A stretch of DNA of 64,000 nucleotides from Arenibacter aquaticus (GCF_003957295.1 NZ_RQPJ01000006.1:1-64000), one strand, 5' to 3'; shown: positions 8,255 to 18,125, counted from the first letter of the stretch. Notes: a model not told the origin generated them from the sequence alone. Translations and numbers: made by a program.

Positions 8255-9085
8255 TTAGGAAAAATTTATCATCACTGTATCCCTATAGTCCAATCCCAAT
8301 AGGGTAGAGGCACCACCTACGGTATTAAGGTCACTTTTATAAATGGCTATTTCCAAATAACCCGAAGAGTTGAAAAGTGCCAGTAACTCACCTGGGGCTT
8401 TGCGCTGACTTTTATCGAGTTGATAATTTATTATATCTCCATATTTTCTATGGATCTGCGTTATTTTTTTATTTCTGGCCAATAGCTCAAAAGGCCTTCC
8501 CTTGCCAAATGACTTGAATTTGTTTCTATGTATGTTGGTCACCACATTCCCATAGTTATCTATATAGATCACACTACCAGAAATAGTTCTACCGTCATCG
8601 GAAAACCTTGGATTAAATTCCCGTAATATCTTAAGGTCTTTAAATGCCCTGCCTATTACTTCCAATTTTCCTCCTCTTGCAATATGGCTGGCAACTTTTA
8701 CAAAGACGTCCATTTCGGGAAAGGAGCTGTCTATGGGGTTGGGAAGTTGGATCTCTACAACTTTTTCTGGGACAATTTCAGAAATTATCAGTCCAATCAC
8801 TCCGTTATTGGCCAAAATAAAATAGTGATTATCCACCAAAACTGCGATGTGTTGGTTTTCTGGAGACAGTTCAGAATCTACCCCTACTATATGGATGCTG
8901 CCGTCAGGGAAATTTTTATAAGAATTTTTTAGGATATAGGCGCATTCCTGAATGTTGAACGGGGCTATGGAATGTGAAATATCAACAATCCTGGCATCGG
9001 CCAATTCCTTGTATATTGTCCCTTTTATGGCCCCTGCAAAATGGTCTTTATGTCCAAAATCAGTAGTTAATGTAATTATCGCCAT
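8255..9085 (-). CDS. SAM hydroxide adenosyltransferase (DUF62 family)
   Basis: A 276-aa enzyme of the duf62/chlorinase-fluorinase superfamily. Family members hydrolyse S-adenosyl-L-methionine to adenosine and methionine using an activated water. The N-terminal ITLTTDFGHKDHFAGAIKG carries the conserved Asp (TTDFG), DISHSI is the second signature, and a SNNG-like ANNGVIGLI sequence follows. The C-terminal domain holds GSVIYIDNYGNVVTNI, typical of the family. It is the first gene of a likely operon with the ABM protein and gldFG. A well-formed promoter on the minus strand overlaps the palindrome at 9131-9151. Confidence 0.93.
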   Translation of the reverse strand: MAIITLTTDFGHKDHFAGAIKGTIYKELADARIVDISHSIAPFNIQECAYILKNSYKNFPDGSIHIVGVDSELSPENQHIAVLVDNHYFILANNGVIGLIISEIVPEKVVEIQLPNPIDSSFPEMDVFVKVASHIARGGKLEVIGRAFKDLKILREFNPRFSDDGRTISGSVIYIDNYGNVVTNIHRNKFKSFGKGRPFELLARNKKITQIHRKYGDIINYQLDKSQRKAPGELLALFNSSGYLEIAIYKSDLNTVGGASTLLGLDYRDTVMINFS

Positions 9086-9130
9086 AGAGGACTGTTGATA
9101 TGTTTTTGGTTCGGTGAGTTGTTTTTTACT

Positions 9131-9151
9131 TAATTTTGTTAAACAAAATTA
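9131..9151. promoter_or_regulatory. Palindrome of two opposed -7 boxes
   Basis: TAATTTTGTT, one base, then AACAAAATTA form a perfect 10-bp dyad in the divergent space between the SAM hydrolase gene and phoH. Each arm contains TAATTTTG, an exact TAnnTTTG element, one per strand. Confidence 0.65.
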
Positions 9152-9173
9152 CACAAAAAATCAGCGAACCAAA
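9144..9173 (-). promoter_or_regulatory. Promoter of SAM hydrolase-gldFG operon
   Basis: Reading the minus strand, TTTG at 9173-9170 is followed by 18 nt and then TAATTTTG at 9151-9144. This closely matches the Bacteroidota consensus. The ATG follows 58 nt downstream. Confidence 0.75.
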
Positions 9174-9213
9174 ATATATATTGTATATCTAAACTTAATA
9201 ATACTTCTATTCT

Positions 9214-10167
9214 TTGAACGAACTTATCATAGAACTTACGGACATTAGCCCAAGGGAATTTTTTGGGCAGAATAATGAGAATATAGATTTATTAAAAAAA
9301 CACTTTCCCAAGCTTAAAATAGTTGCGCGAGGTAATAAAATTAAGGTTTATGGAGATGAGGACCTATTGGATGAATTTGACAAAAGGTTTGATCTGCTCA
9401 CTGCCCATTATGCCAAGTACAACAAATTGGACGAAAATAGTATAGAAAGGTTACTTGCCAGTAATGGAACGGAAGCATTCGAGTCGTCCGAAGCCAGTGG
9501 CGAAGTATTGGTGCATGGTGTTAGTGGAAGGCTTATAAGGGCCCAAACCGCCAATCAAAGGCGATTGGTAGATGCTGCCAAGGATAATGACATGGTTTTT
9601 GCCGTGGGACCAGCTGGAACGGGAAAAACATATACAGGGGTGGCTTTGGCCGTAAAGGCCCTAAAGGAAAAGCAAGTAAAACGTATCATCCTTACCAGGC
9701 CGGCGGTGGAAGCTGGGGAGAATTTGGGATTTTTACCCGGTGATCTCAGGGAAAAATTGGATCCCTATATGCAGCCTCTATATGACGCATTAAGGGATAT
9801 GATTGCACCAGAGAAATTGGCGCACTATTTGGAAAATGGAACCATACAGATTGCACCAATGGCTTTTATGAGGGGGAGGACTTTGGACAATGCCTTTGTG
9901 ATTTTGGATGAAGCCCAGAATACCACACATGCCCAAATGAAAATGTTCCTTACCAGAATGGGTAAAAATGCCAAGTTTTTGGTCAACGGGGATCCAGGGC
10001 AGATAGATTTACCTAGGAGAACTATTTCTGGTCTTAAGGAGGCCTTACTGGTATTACAGAAAATTGAGGGGATAAAGATCATTTATTTGGACGATAAGGA
10101 TGTAATTAGGCATAAATTGGTAAAAAAGGTGATAGAAGCCTATAAAGGAATTGAGCATAACAATTAA
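9214..10167 (+). CDS. PhoH family ATPase
   Basis: A 317-aa PhoH-like P-loop protein. An N-terminal KH-like region is visible ([16 protein letters not shown], about 33-47). The PhoH ATPase domain carries Walker A GPAGTGKT (132-139), Walker B VILDEAQN (229-236) and the family sequences [10 protein letters not shown] and [10 protein letters not shown]. PhoH proteins are implicated in RNA metabolism and stress, but the exact role is unclear. The start is TTG at 9214, which gives the usual N-terminus ([18 protein letters not shown]), and no ATG is suitably placed. purC follows after 8 nt on the same strand. Confidence 0.95.
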   Translation: MNELIIELTDISPREFFGQNNENIDLLKKHFPKLKIVARGNKIKVYGDEDLLDEFDKRFDLLTAHYAKYNKLDENSIERLLASNGTEAFESSEASGEVLVHGVSGRLIRAQTANQRRLVDAAKDNDMVFAVGPAGTGKTYTGVALAVKALKEKQVKRIILTRPAVEAGENLGFLPGDLREKLDPYMQPLYDALRDMIAPEKLAHYLENGTIQIAPMAFMRGRTLDNAFVILDEAQNTTHAQMKMFLTRMGKNAKFLVNGDPGQIDLPRRTISGLKEALLVLQKIEGIKIIYLDDKDVIRHKLVKKVIEAYKGIEHNN

Positions 10168-10175
10168 TAGAAGTA

Positions 10176-11135
10176 ATGAGCAACACAATAATTGATACAA
10201 ATTTTAATTTCCCAGGGCAAAAAAATGTTTATAAAGGAAAGGTAAGGGAGGTATATCATTTGGAAAATGATATTTTGGTAATGATAGCCACCGATAGGCT
10301 TTCTGCTTTTGATGTAGTGATGCCCAAAGGAATTCCTTATAAAGGCCAAATTCTGAACCAGATTGCCACCAAGATGATGGCGGACACTTCTGATATTGTT
10401 CCCAATTGGCTTATGGCTACACCAGATCCCAATGTGGCCGTTGGACACGCCTGTGAGCCTTTTAAGGTTGAAATGGTGATTAGGGGCTATTTATCCGGTC
10501 ATGCAGCCAGGGAATACAAGCTGGGGAAAAGAGAGTTGTGTGGGGTGGCCATGCCCGAAGGGATGAAGGAAAATGACAAGTTTCCGGAGCCAATCATCAC
10601 TCCGGCAACAAAGGCCGAAATGGGTGATCACGATGAAGATATTTCCCGTGAAGATATTCTAAAAAAAGGGATCGTCAGTGAAGCCGATTACCTAGTTTTG
10701 GAGCAATATACCAAGGCATTATTCCAAAGGGGCACGGAGATTGCCGCTAAAAGAGGGTTGATCTTGGTTGATACCAAATATGAATTTGGAAAGACCAATG
10801 AGGGTAAGATCGTATTGATAGATGAAATCCACACGCCGGATTCCTCACGTTTCTTTTATACTGAAGGCTATGCGGAACGTCAGGAAAAGGGGGAGGCCCA
10901 AAAACAGTTGTCGAAGGAATTTGTAAGACAATGGCTGATTAGCAATGACTTCCAAGGTTTACCGGGACAGACAGTACCGGAAATGAGTGATGATTATATT
11001 ACAACTGTATCGGACCGTTATATAGAACTATATGAGAATATAACAGGAGAGACCTTTGTTAAGGGTGATATTTCAGCTATTCAGGACAGAATTGAGAATA
11101 ATGTATTGGAATACCTAAATTCATTGGAAAAGTAG
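10176..11135 (+). CDS. purC: Phosphoribosylaminoimidazole-succinocarboxamide synthase
   Basis: PurC (SAICAR synthase) condenses CAIR with aspartate using ATP in de novo purine synthesis. The 319-aa protein is the longer form found in Bacteroidota. The nucleotide-binding start [20 protein letters not shown] is followed by [33 protein letters not shown] and [10 protein letters not shown], ending with the [12 protein letters not shown] motif. It begins 8 nt after phoH, so the two are probably cotranscribed. Its stop is one base from the end of the convergent exonuclease gene. Confidence 0.98.
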   Translation: MSNTIIDTNFNFPGQKNVYKGKVREVYHLENDILVMIATDRLSAFDVVMPKGIPYKGQILNQIATKMMADTSDIVPNWLMATPDPNVAVGHACEPFKVEMVIRGYLSGHAAREYKLGKRELCGVAMPEGMKENDKFPEPIITPATKAEMGDHDEDISREDILKKGIVSEADYLVLEQYTKALFQRGTEIAAKRGLILVDTKYEFGKTNEGKIVLIDEIHTPDSSRFFYTEGYAERQEKGEAQKQLSKEFVRQWLISNDFQGLPGQTVPEMSDDYITTVSDRYIELYENITGETFVKGDISAIQDRIENNVLEYLNSLEK

Positions 11136-11136
11136 G

Positions 11137-11802
11137 CTAACCCATTTTTAAAAGGTCTTTTAATTTTAAATGCCCTTTACCTTTTAGTCTGCCTTTTATT
11201 TTAAGGAAGGCAATGGCAGTGATATACGCATCACCAATAGCGGTATGCCTATCTTTTTTTGAGATATCATATTTCTCCGCCAATTCGTCCAAGGAATAAT
11301 GTTCCTTTTTTTTAAAGACATTGGAGTTTAAAAGTGTTTTCTTATATAGGTTGGAAGTGTCCAGATACTTGTTCTTAAGTTTTGGGAGCCCGTGCCTTTG
11401 CAAGGCCTTGTTTATCATATTAATATCAAAAATTGCATGGTGGGCTACTATAACCGCATTTTTCAGGTATCCTAAAAATAGTTTCAAAGCCTCTTCCTCA
11501 CTTATGTAAGAGGCACCCCCATTTTTCAGGATACCGTGGATTTCTGCGGTCTCGGCATTATAATGTTCTTGTTTAATATACAGTTCCAAACTTTGGTTTA
11601 TTGCAATGTTTTTATTGCATAAACTCAGTGCCCCAATACACAGTATTCTGTCGTTTAGATAATCAAATCCAGTGGTTTCGGTATCCAAGACCACAAACCT
11701 AACCTGATCGAGATCTTCTTTGGGTTTTTCTTCAAAACTTCTCTCATACTCCTGCCAAAATTCGGGGTAATTAGGTACTTTTTTCTTAAAAAAGTGTATC
11801 AT
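11137..11802 (-). CDS. DnaQ-like 3'-5' exonuclease (DNA polymerase III epsilon family)
   Basis: A 221-aa DEDDh exonuclease. Motif I is VVLDTETTGFD (D40, E42). Motif II lies near AHHAIFDINMINKAL. Motif III is DRHTAIGDAYITA, with the catalytic His and Asp. About 35 residues precede the exonuclease core. It overlaps the preceding cNMP/CBS/DUF294 gene by 4 nt (ATGA), so the two are translationally coupled. This pairing suggests the exonuclease works with a nucleotide- or energy-sensing partner and need not be the replicative proofreader. The alternative, a true polymerase epsilon subunit, cannot be excluded from sequence alone. Confidence 0.92.
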   Translation of the reverse strand: MIHFFKKKVPNYPEFWQEYERSFEEKPKEDLDQVRFVVLDTETTGFDYLNDRILCIGALSLCNKNIAINQSLELYIKQEHYNAETAEIHGILKNGGASYISEEEALKLFLGYLKNAVIVAHHAIFDINMINKALQRHGLPKLKNKYLDTSNLYKKTLLNSNVFKKKEHYSLDELAEKYDISKKDRHTAIGDAYITAIAFLKIKGRLKGKGHLKLKDLLKMG

Positions 11803-13721
11803 CTCAATAAGTTTGTTACCTTAAATCTTATACTTACCAATTCTTGGATTTCTTTAATGGTCTTAAAAGTTCTTTTTAATTTGATCCGTTCCTCTTTGGT
11901 TAATTTATCAATGGCGATATATCTTCCAGAATCATTGTGTAGCAGTCCTTGTTTGGTCCTAAATTTTAGCAATGCCCTTGTGGCGTAGGAACAAGCCATA
12001 AAAATCTCTTCATTATTGGGTTCCAACTCTGCCAATTTTTCAAATCGTTCTGCTGTACTGTTTATAGATTTTACCGAATGTGATAAAATTAGGACCCGGG
12101 CAGCATCGGTCAAGGGCATTAAAGCTCTTCTTTTTAAATCGAACGTATCCTTGTGTTCTCCGTCCTGTTCTACCAACAATTGTCTGAAAAAACCTGTGGG
12201 AGAAGGGTTTTGTAAGGCTCCACTTGCGAGGTGCAAGTAGAAAATTGGATATTTTTTTGTGGTTTCAAATATGTGTTCAGATAGTTGGTTAACCAAACTG
12301 GCATCCCCATAGGTAATATTGTAATCAAAAAAGATGGATGAAAGCAATACCTCATCTGTACCAGGATTTATAATCCATTGTGCGATGGTTTTTTTCCATT
12401 CTTCCAAACTTAAGCACCAACTAGGGTTAGAGGCCATCATTTCTGCAGGACAATAGTCATAACCAATATCGAACAAGCCCTTGTTTACAATTTTGGCCAG
12501 TTTTAGGAAATAGTCGGTCGTTTCCATAAGTTTTTCCTCTGGTACATTGTCAAATACCAGAGCATTGTCCTGATCGGTTTGAAGAAGCTGCTCACTTCGT
12601 CCTTGTGATCCCAAGGCCAACCAAGCAAAGTTGACAGGTGGTTTATCTGGCATTTCCGCCAAGGACAGTTTTATAATTTGTTTTACACAGGCATCGTTAA
12701 GCTCGGATATTATTTTGGTGGTCAGTGTTAAAGGGATGTTTTGGTCCAAGTAGTCCTGTAACAAATGGGTTACGCTTTTTCTAATACGTTTTATTGACTT
12801 GATCTTTTTGGATCTTTTTATAGCCTTTATCAATACGGCCGGGTTGTTGCCAAGGGCGACCATAACATCGTGTTTGGAAAGTATACCTATTGCCTTTGAA
12901 TTGGGGGTTCCGTCCTTGGTGATACATAGGTGACTGATATTGCTTTTCATCATGGCCATTTGGGCCTGGGTAATGGTGAGGTTTTTGTCATATGTTATGA
13001 CCGGGGATATCATAATTTCCGAGGCTTTGGTGGTTATGGGATATTTTCCGCTTACAATATTGTTGCGAAGGTCCTTATCCGTAATGATCCCTATGGGCAT
13101 TTTGTCCTTTACCACCAACATGGCCCCAACATTTTTCTCCGTCATTTTTTTTGCGATGGATTTTACGGAAGTGCCAGGGGAACAGCTTACCAGTTTCTTG
13201 GAATACTGTACCCGCTGTAAATCCAAAACTTGGGTATTGGGCACTATAGGGAGAGGATCCGGGGCTTCATCATATAGTTTTCCACGGTGACTTTTGGAAT
13301 ACGGGTTTCTAGTGTTGGAAGCAAAACTTTCCAAAAGAAAATTGCCTACTTCAATATTCTTCCTTGCATAGGGTTTAAAGATGTCTATAGGTATGGCATA
13401 TAAAATACTTTCCTCATGGGCTCTGGCACTCATTTTATAGTTTTCCAAGGCCATAAGTGGTCGTAGCCCAAAAATATCCCCTTCGTCACACATATCCATT
13501 ATTCTTTTGTCTGCCCCTTTTTTAAGGGCAACTGCTCCTTTGTGAACAACGTAGAAGTGTGAATGTGGTTCGTCAGTTTCAGAAAAAACAATACTATCTT
13601 TTTCTTTGTAGATAATCGTTACTTGTTCCGATAGGGTTTCAATATCCTTTTGACCCATGACATTAAATGGAGGGAAATTCTTAAGAAAATCTGCGACTCT
13701 ATGGGAAATAGTATTTTTCAT
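11799..13721 (-). CDS. Cyclic nucleotide-binding / CBS / DUF294 nucleotidyltransferase protein
   Basis: A 640-aa cytosolic regulator with no membrane segments. Domains in order are a cyclic nucleotide-binding fold (about 12-130), a tandem CBS pair (about 170-290) with GIITDKDLRN and GILSKHDVM, the DUF294 putative nucleotidyltransferase core (about 340-460) with WLALGSQGRSEQLLQTDQDN, and the DUF294 C-terminal substrate-binding-like domain (about 480-630). GSQGRSE...DQDN resembles the nucleotidyltransferase GS...DxD centre of GlnD-like enzymes. The CBS and cNMP modules would sense ligands. It is coupled to the DnaQ-like exonuclease by a 4-nt overlap. The reaction is not known. Confidence 0.92.
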   Translation of the reverse strand: MKNTISHRVADFLKNFPPFNVMGQKDIETLSEQVTIIYKEKDSIVFSETDEPHSHFYVVHKGAVALKKGADKRIMDMCDEGDIFGLRPLMALENYKMSARAHEESILYAIPIDIFKPYARKNIEVGNFLLESFASNTRNPYSKSHRGKLYDEAPDPLPIVPNTQVLDLQRVQYSKKLVSCSPGTSVKSIAKKMTEKNVGAMLVVKDKMPIGIITDKDLRNNIVSGKYPITTKASEIMISPVITYDKNLTITQAQMAMMKSNISHLCITKDGTPNSKAIGILSKHDVMVALGNNPAVLIKAIKRSKKIKSIKRIRKSVTHLLQDYLDQNIPLTLTTKIISELNDACVKQIIKLSLAEMPDKPPVNFAWLALGSQGRSEQLLQTDQDNALVFDNVPEEKLMETTDYFLKLAKIVNKGLFDIGYDYCPAEMMASNPSWCLSLEEWKKTIAQWIINPGTDEVLLSSIFFDYNITYGDASLVNQLSEHIFETTKKYPIFYLHLASGALQNPSPTGFFRQLLVEQDGEHKDTFDLKRRALMPLTDAARVLILSHSVKSINSTAERFEKLAELEPNNEEIFMACSYATRALLKFRTKQGLLHNDSGRYIAIDKLTKEERIKLKRTFKTIKEIQELVSIRFKVTNLLR

Positions 13722-13889
13722 ATTAGGTATTTAATGTAAAATTAGGGCATACAATCCTTAGTTCATTAATTTTTATTGCAATATGATAAAATTGTCTTTT
13801 ACTTGAGCTCTAAGACCGAAAATCTTAGGGAGAACTGTCAAACAATAAAATACAATGGTATCTTAGCAATTAAGCTTATTGGTTTAATA

Positions 13890-15497
13890 ATGAAAGAATC
13901 CTTCCACATTAATTGGGTTGCTAAACCCATTCTACTATTGTTCATCTGTGCAGGGCAATTGGCTTCCTGTACGGGAAAAAAAAGAGGGAATCAGGATATG
14001 GAACTTCAGGAAATCCCGGCCACTGGTCTGGCTGGAGACCAATTGGCCCAGATCCATTGTGCCAGCTGCCATCTCTATGTAGAACCTGCCCTATTGCCAA
14101 AATCTAGTTGGGCAAATGATGTGCTACCTGCAATGGGACATCGTTTAGGGATACATAGGGATAAAATGCAGTACGATAGTCTCTTTGATTCAAGAGGGGG
14201 AGAGCTGGTAAAGAAGGCCAATGTTTTTCCGGAAAATCCACTTTTAGCCCAAGAAGATTGGGAGAAAATTATAGATTATTACTTGGGCAACGCACCGGAT
14301 ACCCTGTTGCCCACTAAACGGCAGGCAAAACCAAAAATGGGACTAAAGCATTTTACCTATAAGGAGCCTACTTTTTCGCAAACCCCGGCACTTACCACAA
14401 TGGTTAAATTACTTCCTCAAAATAATGGGGTAGTATTTGCCGATGGAAAGCGGAATATAAACTCTTTATCCTTTTTAACATCCAATTTGGACCGCGACCA
14501 CGTAATGGGGGTGAAGTTGTCTCCGGTTAATTACCGTGAAAAAGGGGATACCCTGTATTTGACAACCGTTGGTAAGAGTATTTTTCCGCACGATTCCCCT
14601 GAAGGAATGCTGCAGAAAATATATAAGACCGGTGGCAGTAAGATATACAACGCTTCAAAAACTATCCTTGACAGCCTTACCCGACCGGTGCATGTGGCCT
14701 ATGGAAATCTAAATAACAATGGATTGGAAGATATTGTAGTCTGTGAATATGGTAATGAGACCGGGGAGTTGGTCTGGTTTCTCAATAAAGGAGGAGACCA
14801 GTATGAAAGGCAAGTTCTAAACAATAGACCAGGTGCCATAACTGCTATCATAAAAGATATGAACGGGGATGGACTACAGGATGTGATGGCCTTGATAGCG
14901 CAGGGAGACGAAGGTGTCTTTTATTACGAAAATCAGGGCAATGGTTCCTTTGAGGAAAATAGGTTGCTTTCTTTTCTTCCCCTTAATGGCTCCCAGTACA
15001 TGGAGTTGGCAGATTTTAATGATGATGGCTTGGATGACATACTCTATGTTTGTGGGGATAATGCCGATAAAACCCCCATATTAAAACCATATCACGGGGT
15101 TTATATTTTTCTGAACCAAGGTGGTCTTGATTTTCATCAGTCATTTTTTTATCCCTTGAATGGAGCCTATAAAGCAATACCCAGGGATTATGATTTGGAT
15201 GGCGACCTAGATATAGCTGCTATTTCCTTTTTTCCTGATTATTACAGAAGTCCGGAGGAGAGCTTTATTTATTTGGAAAACACAGGGGGTATGGAATTTG
15301 AGGATTTTTCCTTTCCTCAGGCAACCAATGGCAGGTGGATTGTTATGGATGCTGAGGATATGGATGCCGATGGGGATATAGACCTTGCATTAGGCTCTTT
15401 TGTTTATTTTACCGCTATGGGAGATACCACCGGTTTAGGAAAAAAATGGCTGACCAAAGGACCATCTGTGGTGGTATTGGAAAACACTGTACGGTGA
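13890..15497 (+). CDS. Lipoprotein with one c-type haem motif and FG-GAP/VCBS repeats
   Basis: A 535-aa exported lipoprotein. The open frame extends 114 nt further upstream, but the ATG at 13890 gives a clean type II signal (KPILLLFICAGQLASC, lipobox LASC), so this start is preferred. A single cytochrome-c haem-binding motif, CASCH, follows at about residues 56-60, with a WxxxxLPxMGHR-like stretch typical of small c-domains. The rest contains at least five DxNxDGxxD-type calcium-binding repeats (about 270-500), for example DMNGDGLQD, DFNDDGLDD, DYDLDGDLD and DMDADGDID, which build a beta-propeller. It is probably surface-exposed. Its redox partner and substrate are unknown. It is monocistronic between divergent and convergent neighbours. 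Confidence 0.85.
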   Translation: MKESFHINWVAKPILLLFICAGQLASCTGKKRGNQDMELQEIPATGLAGDQLAQIHCASCHLYVEPALLPKSSWANDVLPAMGHRLGIHRDKMQYDSLFDSRGGELVKKANVFPENPLLAQEDWEKIIDYYLGNAPDTLLPTKRQAKPKMGLKHFTYKEPTFSQTPALTTMVKLLPQNNGVVFADGKRNINSLSFLTSNLDRDHVMGVKLSPVNYREKGDTLYLTTVGKSIFPHDSPEGMLQKIYKTGGSKIYNASKTILDSLTRPVHVAYGNLNNNGLEDIVVCEYGNETGELVWFLNKGGDQYERQVLNNRPGAITAIIKDMNGDGLQDVMALIAQGDEGVFYYENQGNGSFEENRLLSFLPLNGSQYMELADFNDDGLDDILYVCGDNADKTPILKPYHGVYIFLNQGGLDFHQSFFYPLNGAYKAIPRDYDLDGDLDIAAISFFPDYYRSPEESFIYLENTGGMEFEDFSFPQATNGRWIVMDAEDMDADGDIDLALGSFVYFTAMGDTTGLGKKWLTKGPSVVVLENTVR

Positions 15498-15555
15498 TGC
15501 AGTTCAAGCTTTGTAACAACCTTTCATTTATTGTAACTTTTAGGCTCTACGTCCG

Positions 15556-16155
15556 CTAACTCTTGTTCCTAAACCTGTCATGTAGTCCTTTGCCCTTAAG
15601 AATTAATGGGATGCACTTGTCCAGTCTGGTTCGTTTGGTCTTTTCTTGTTTGGCACCTCCAATGTATTCATGGTATTCTCTTTGTTTATAAGGGGGAAGT
15701 TGGTTATAGTTGTGTTTCAGTTCCGCATTCTTCTCCATTGCATCATTTAGAAGCGGAGGAAGGGTGGTAATCTTTTCCTTTTTGGGCAAATACACTTTGC
15801 CCTTTTTCTGATTGGAAATGGCTTCTTGAAAGTAGTTTAGGACGGTTTCCTCATCAATTTCATTTATTGAGTTAAACTTCCAATGCCGCATTGCCTTGGT
15901 CTTCCCTTCCTGTGCGTTTACCAATACCTTTATGGGGTCCGATAAAAATACACCCTGAAAAAACCATATAGAGAAATGGTTCTTAAAGGCTAAAATGCCA
16001 AGCACATTCTTATTGTCAATGGTGTAAACCGGACTTCCCCATTTAAAGGTTTCTGTCAGTGGGGTTTTAAGGGCCAATTTTCGAAGTATTCCTATCCCTT
16101 CCTTAAAAGGTTGCTCCTTGGCATAGTAGGCATCAATTTTCTCTTTGTTTTTCAT
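15556..16155 (-). CDS. YdeI/OmpD-associated family protein (DUF1801)
   Basis: A 199-aa cytosolic protein. The N-terminal half (about 15-115) is a DUF1801/YdhG-like domain with FKWGSPVYTIDNKNVLGILA and HFSIWFFQGV. The C-terminal half contains the YdeI-type segment with PPLLNDAMEKNAEL and LPPYKQREYHEYIGGAKQEK, ending in an arginine-rich tail. The family is widespread and uncharacterised. Some relatives are iron-binding-like folds, but no metal site is obvious here. It is transcribed alone, convergent with the haem-c lipoprotein gene. Confidence 0.85.
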   Translation of the reverse strand: MKNKEKIDAYYAKEQPFKEGIGILRKLALKTPLTETFKWGSPVYTIDNKNVLGILAFKNHFSIWFFQGVFLSDPIKVLVNAQEGKTKAMRHWKFNSINEIDEETVLNYFQEAISNQKKGKVYLPKKEKITTLPPLLNDAMEKNAELKHNYNQLPPYKQREYHEYIGGAKQEKTKRTRLDKCIPLILKGKGLHDRFRNKS

Positions 16156-16190
16156 ACTGGGCCAGGTTTAATTTTTAGGGAAGGGAAGTA

Positions 16191-17423
16191 TTATTTGCCT
16201 TCCCTATTGGCAGTAAGTTCGCAAATTTTCACGATAACTTCAACAGCTTTCTGCATACTTTCTACGGGGACGTATTCGTATTTTCCGTGAAAATTGTGGC
16301 CGCCAGCAAAAATATTGGGACAGGGGAGGCCCATATAACTCAACTGGGAACCATCGGTACCTCCACGTATGGGCTTAATTATAGGGCTGATGTCCAAGGA
16401 TTCCATGGCTTCCTTTGCAATATCGACAATATGCATAACCGGTTCAATTTTTTCACGCATATTAAAATATTGGTCCTTGATATCCACCACAATATATTCC
16501 CCGTACTTATCATTTAATTTTGCAGCAATATCCTTCAGCAATTGCTTGCGTTGTTCAAATTTGTTTAAATCGTGGTCCCTAATTATGAATTCCAATTCCG
16601 CCAACTCTATCTCCCCACTTAGATGGTGTAGATGGAAGAATCCTTGTCGGCCTGTCGTTTTTTGAGGGATCTCCTCGCTTGGTAGATGGGATATAAAATC
16701 GTTTGCTATGATCAGGGCATTGACCATCTTATCTTTGGCGTAACCTGGATGTACGCTTTTACCTGTTATGGTTATTTTGGCTCCCGCGGCGTTGAAATTT
16801 TCATATTCCAGTTCTCCTATTTGGCTTCCGTCCATGGTATATGCCCATTCTGCACCAAAAGCCGCAACGTCAAAATGATGGGCACCACGGCCAATTTCTT
16901 CATCCGGGGTAAAGCCTACCCTGATATCCCCGTGCTTAATTTCCGGGTGATTAATTAAATATTCCATGGCCGTTACTATTTCGGTTATACCGGCTTTATC
17001 ATCTGCCCCTAATAAGGTGTTTCCATCAGTAGTAATAAGGGTATTGCCCTTATATTGTAGTAGATCATCAAAGTAGCTGGGAGAGAGCACTATGTTTTTT
17101 TCTTTATTCAAAATAATGTCACCTCCATCGTAATTTTCAATTATTTGAGGATTAACGTTGGTAGCCGTAAAATCCGGGGAGGTGTCAAAATGGGATATGA
17201 ACCCAATGGTGGGAACCTCTTTATCTATATTACTGGGCAGGGTGGCCATTATGTAGGCCTTGTCATCAATTACCACATCCTGCATACCTATCTCTTTCAG
17301 TTCCGCAACCAACTTATGGGCTAGTGTCCATTGTTTTTCGGTGCTTGGGGTAGAAGAAGAGTTTGGGTCGCTCTGGGTATCTACGGAAATATATCTTATA
17401 AAACGATCTATAATATGTTGCAT
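16191..17423 (-). CDS. pepT: Peptidase T (tripeptide aminopeptidase)
   Basis: A 410-aa M20 family metallopeptidase that removes the N-terminal residue of tripeptides in the cytoplasm. The zinc and catalytic motifs are intact: [12 protein letters not shown] (His ligand and Asp), [10 protein letters not shown] (bridging Asp), [15 protein letters not shown] (catalytic Glu pair) and the terminal [13 protein letters not shown]is ligand. [15 protein letters not shown], conserved in PepT, is also present. Length matches the family. It lies 35 nt upstream of the YdeI-like gene and could be cotranscribed with it. Confidence 0.97.
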   Translation of the reverse strand: MQHIIDRFIRYISVDTQSDPNSSSTPSTEKQWTLAHKLVAELKEIGMQDVVIDDKAYIMATLPSNIDKEVPTIGFISHFDTSPDFTATNVNPQIIENYDGGDIILNKEKNIVLSPSYFDDLLQYKGNTLITTDGNTLLGADDKAGITEIVTAMEYLINHPEIKHGDIRVGFTPDEEIGRGAHHFDVAAFGAEWAYTMDGSQIGELEYENFNAAGAKITITGKSVHPGYAKDKMVNALIIANDFISHLPSEEIPQKTTGRQGFFHLHHLSGEIELAELEFIIRDHDLNKFEQRKQLLKDIAAKLNDKYGEYIVVDIKDQYFNMREKIEPVMHIVDIAKEAMESLDISPIIKPIRGGTDGSQLSYMGLPCPNIFAGGHNFHGKYEYVPVESMQKAVEVIVKICELTANREGK

Positions 17424-17575
17424 AGGAATAAATTTTGGCTAAAAGTACAGCATATTTTTGTTTTTTTGACTTTGGGATAAGGGCAATTGGAACTATTAAT
17501 ACAAGAGGGAGGTCTTAGTTTTTGTACCTTTCTGAGATAGCGGTTTTAGTGACTTCGCTTTTTTATTGTGGCCCG

Positions 17576-17603
17576 TTGTACTAGTATTATTAGCTTATAT
17601 TTG
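17576..17603 (+). promoter_or_regulatory. Promoter of the small exported protein at 17627
   Basis: TTG at 17576-17578, 17 nt, then TATATTTG at 17596-17603. The ATG follows 23 nt after the -7 box. Confidence 0.6.
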
Positions 17604-17626
17604 TTATCTAATTAGATTTAAAGTCA

Positions 17627-18043
17627 ATGTCGTCCAAAGTATTTGTTTTCTTTTTATTGGTCCTGGGAATATGGTTTACTTTGCCTGCACAGGAAGATTG
17701 TAGTCTTGCTATAGGGGTAACGGACACCGATACCATAATTCAGATTTTTCAGTTAAAGGAGGAACAGATAACAAAGTTGGAGGAGTTTAAGGCGGCCTTG
17801 GAACTGGAAATTAAATTTTTGGACGAGGAGCGTCAAAATCTTTTTGAAAACCACCCTCAAAGTACCCCAGAAGAATTAACGGCTCTGGGAGAAAAGCATA
17901 GGGTGCTGGAGGATAAGATTAAGCAGGTTTTTTTGAAGTATGATCTGCAGCTTTTGGCATTGTTCAATGAAAAACAATATGACCGCTATGCGGCGCTTTG
18001 CCAGGAGGTGTCCAGAATACCATTGGTCATTCGGCCAGAATAA
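17627..18043 (+). CDS. Small exported helical protein
   Basis: A 138-aa protein with a signal peptide (about 1-21, VLGIWFTLPAQ). The mature part is helical, with alternating charged residues: LKEEQITKLEEFKAALELEIKF, then a second helix with LTALGEKHRVLEDKIKQVF. The layout resembles Spy/CpxP-type periplasmic helical hairpins (LKxEQxxKL...), but I see no firm family signature. It has a good promoter of its own and lies 82 nt upstream of pyrD, which also has its own promoter. Function unknown. Confidence 0.75.
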   Translation: MSSKVFVFFLLVLGIWFTLPAQEDCSLAIGVTDTDTIIQIFQLKEEQITKLEEFKAALELEIKFLDEERQNLFENHPQSTPEELTALGEKHRVLEDKIKQVFLKYDLQLLALFNEKQYDRYAALCQEVSRIPLVIRPE

Positions 18044-18081
18044 CTTCTGTTCCAATGTTAATAAAAAGCGATTTTATAGGA

Positions 18082-18110
18082 TTGTATACTTCCGTTAGTT
18101 TGTATTTTTG
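18082..18110 (+). promoter_or_regulatory. pyrD promoter
   Basis: TTG at 18082-18084, 18 nt, then TATTTTTG at 18103-18110, an exact -7 box. A possible TTG start at 18108 lies inside this box, so translation most likely starts at the ATG at 18126. Confidence 0.8.
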
Positions 18111-18125
18111 CCGAAAATAATTTTC

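Noticed and set aside
13776..13889. 38-residue N-terminal extension of the haem-c lipoprotein
   Set aside because: It would bury the lipoprotein signal peptide, which starts cleanly at ATG 13890.
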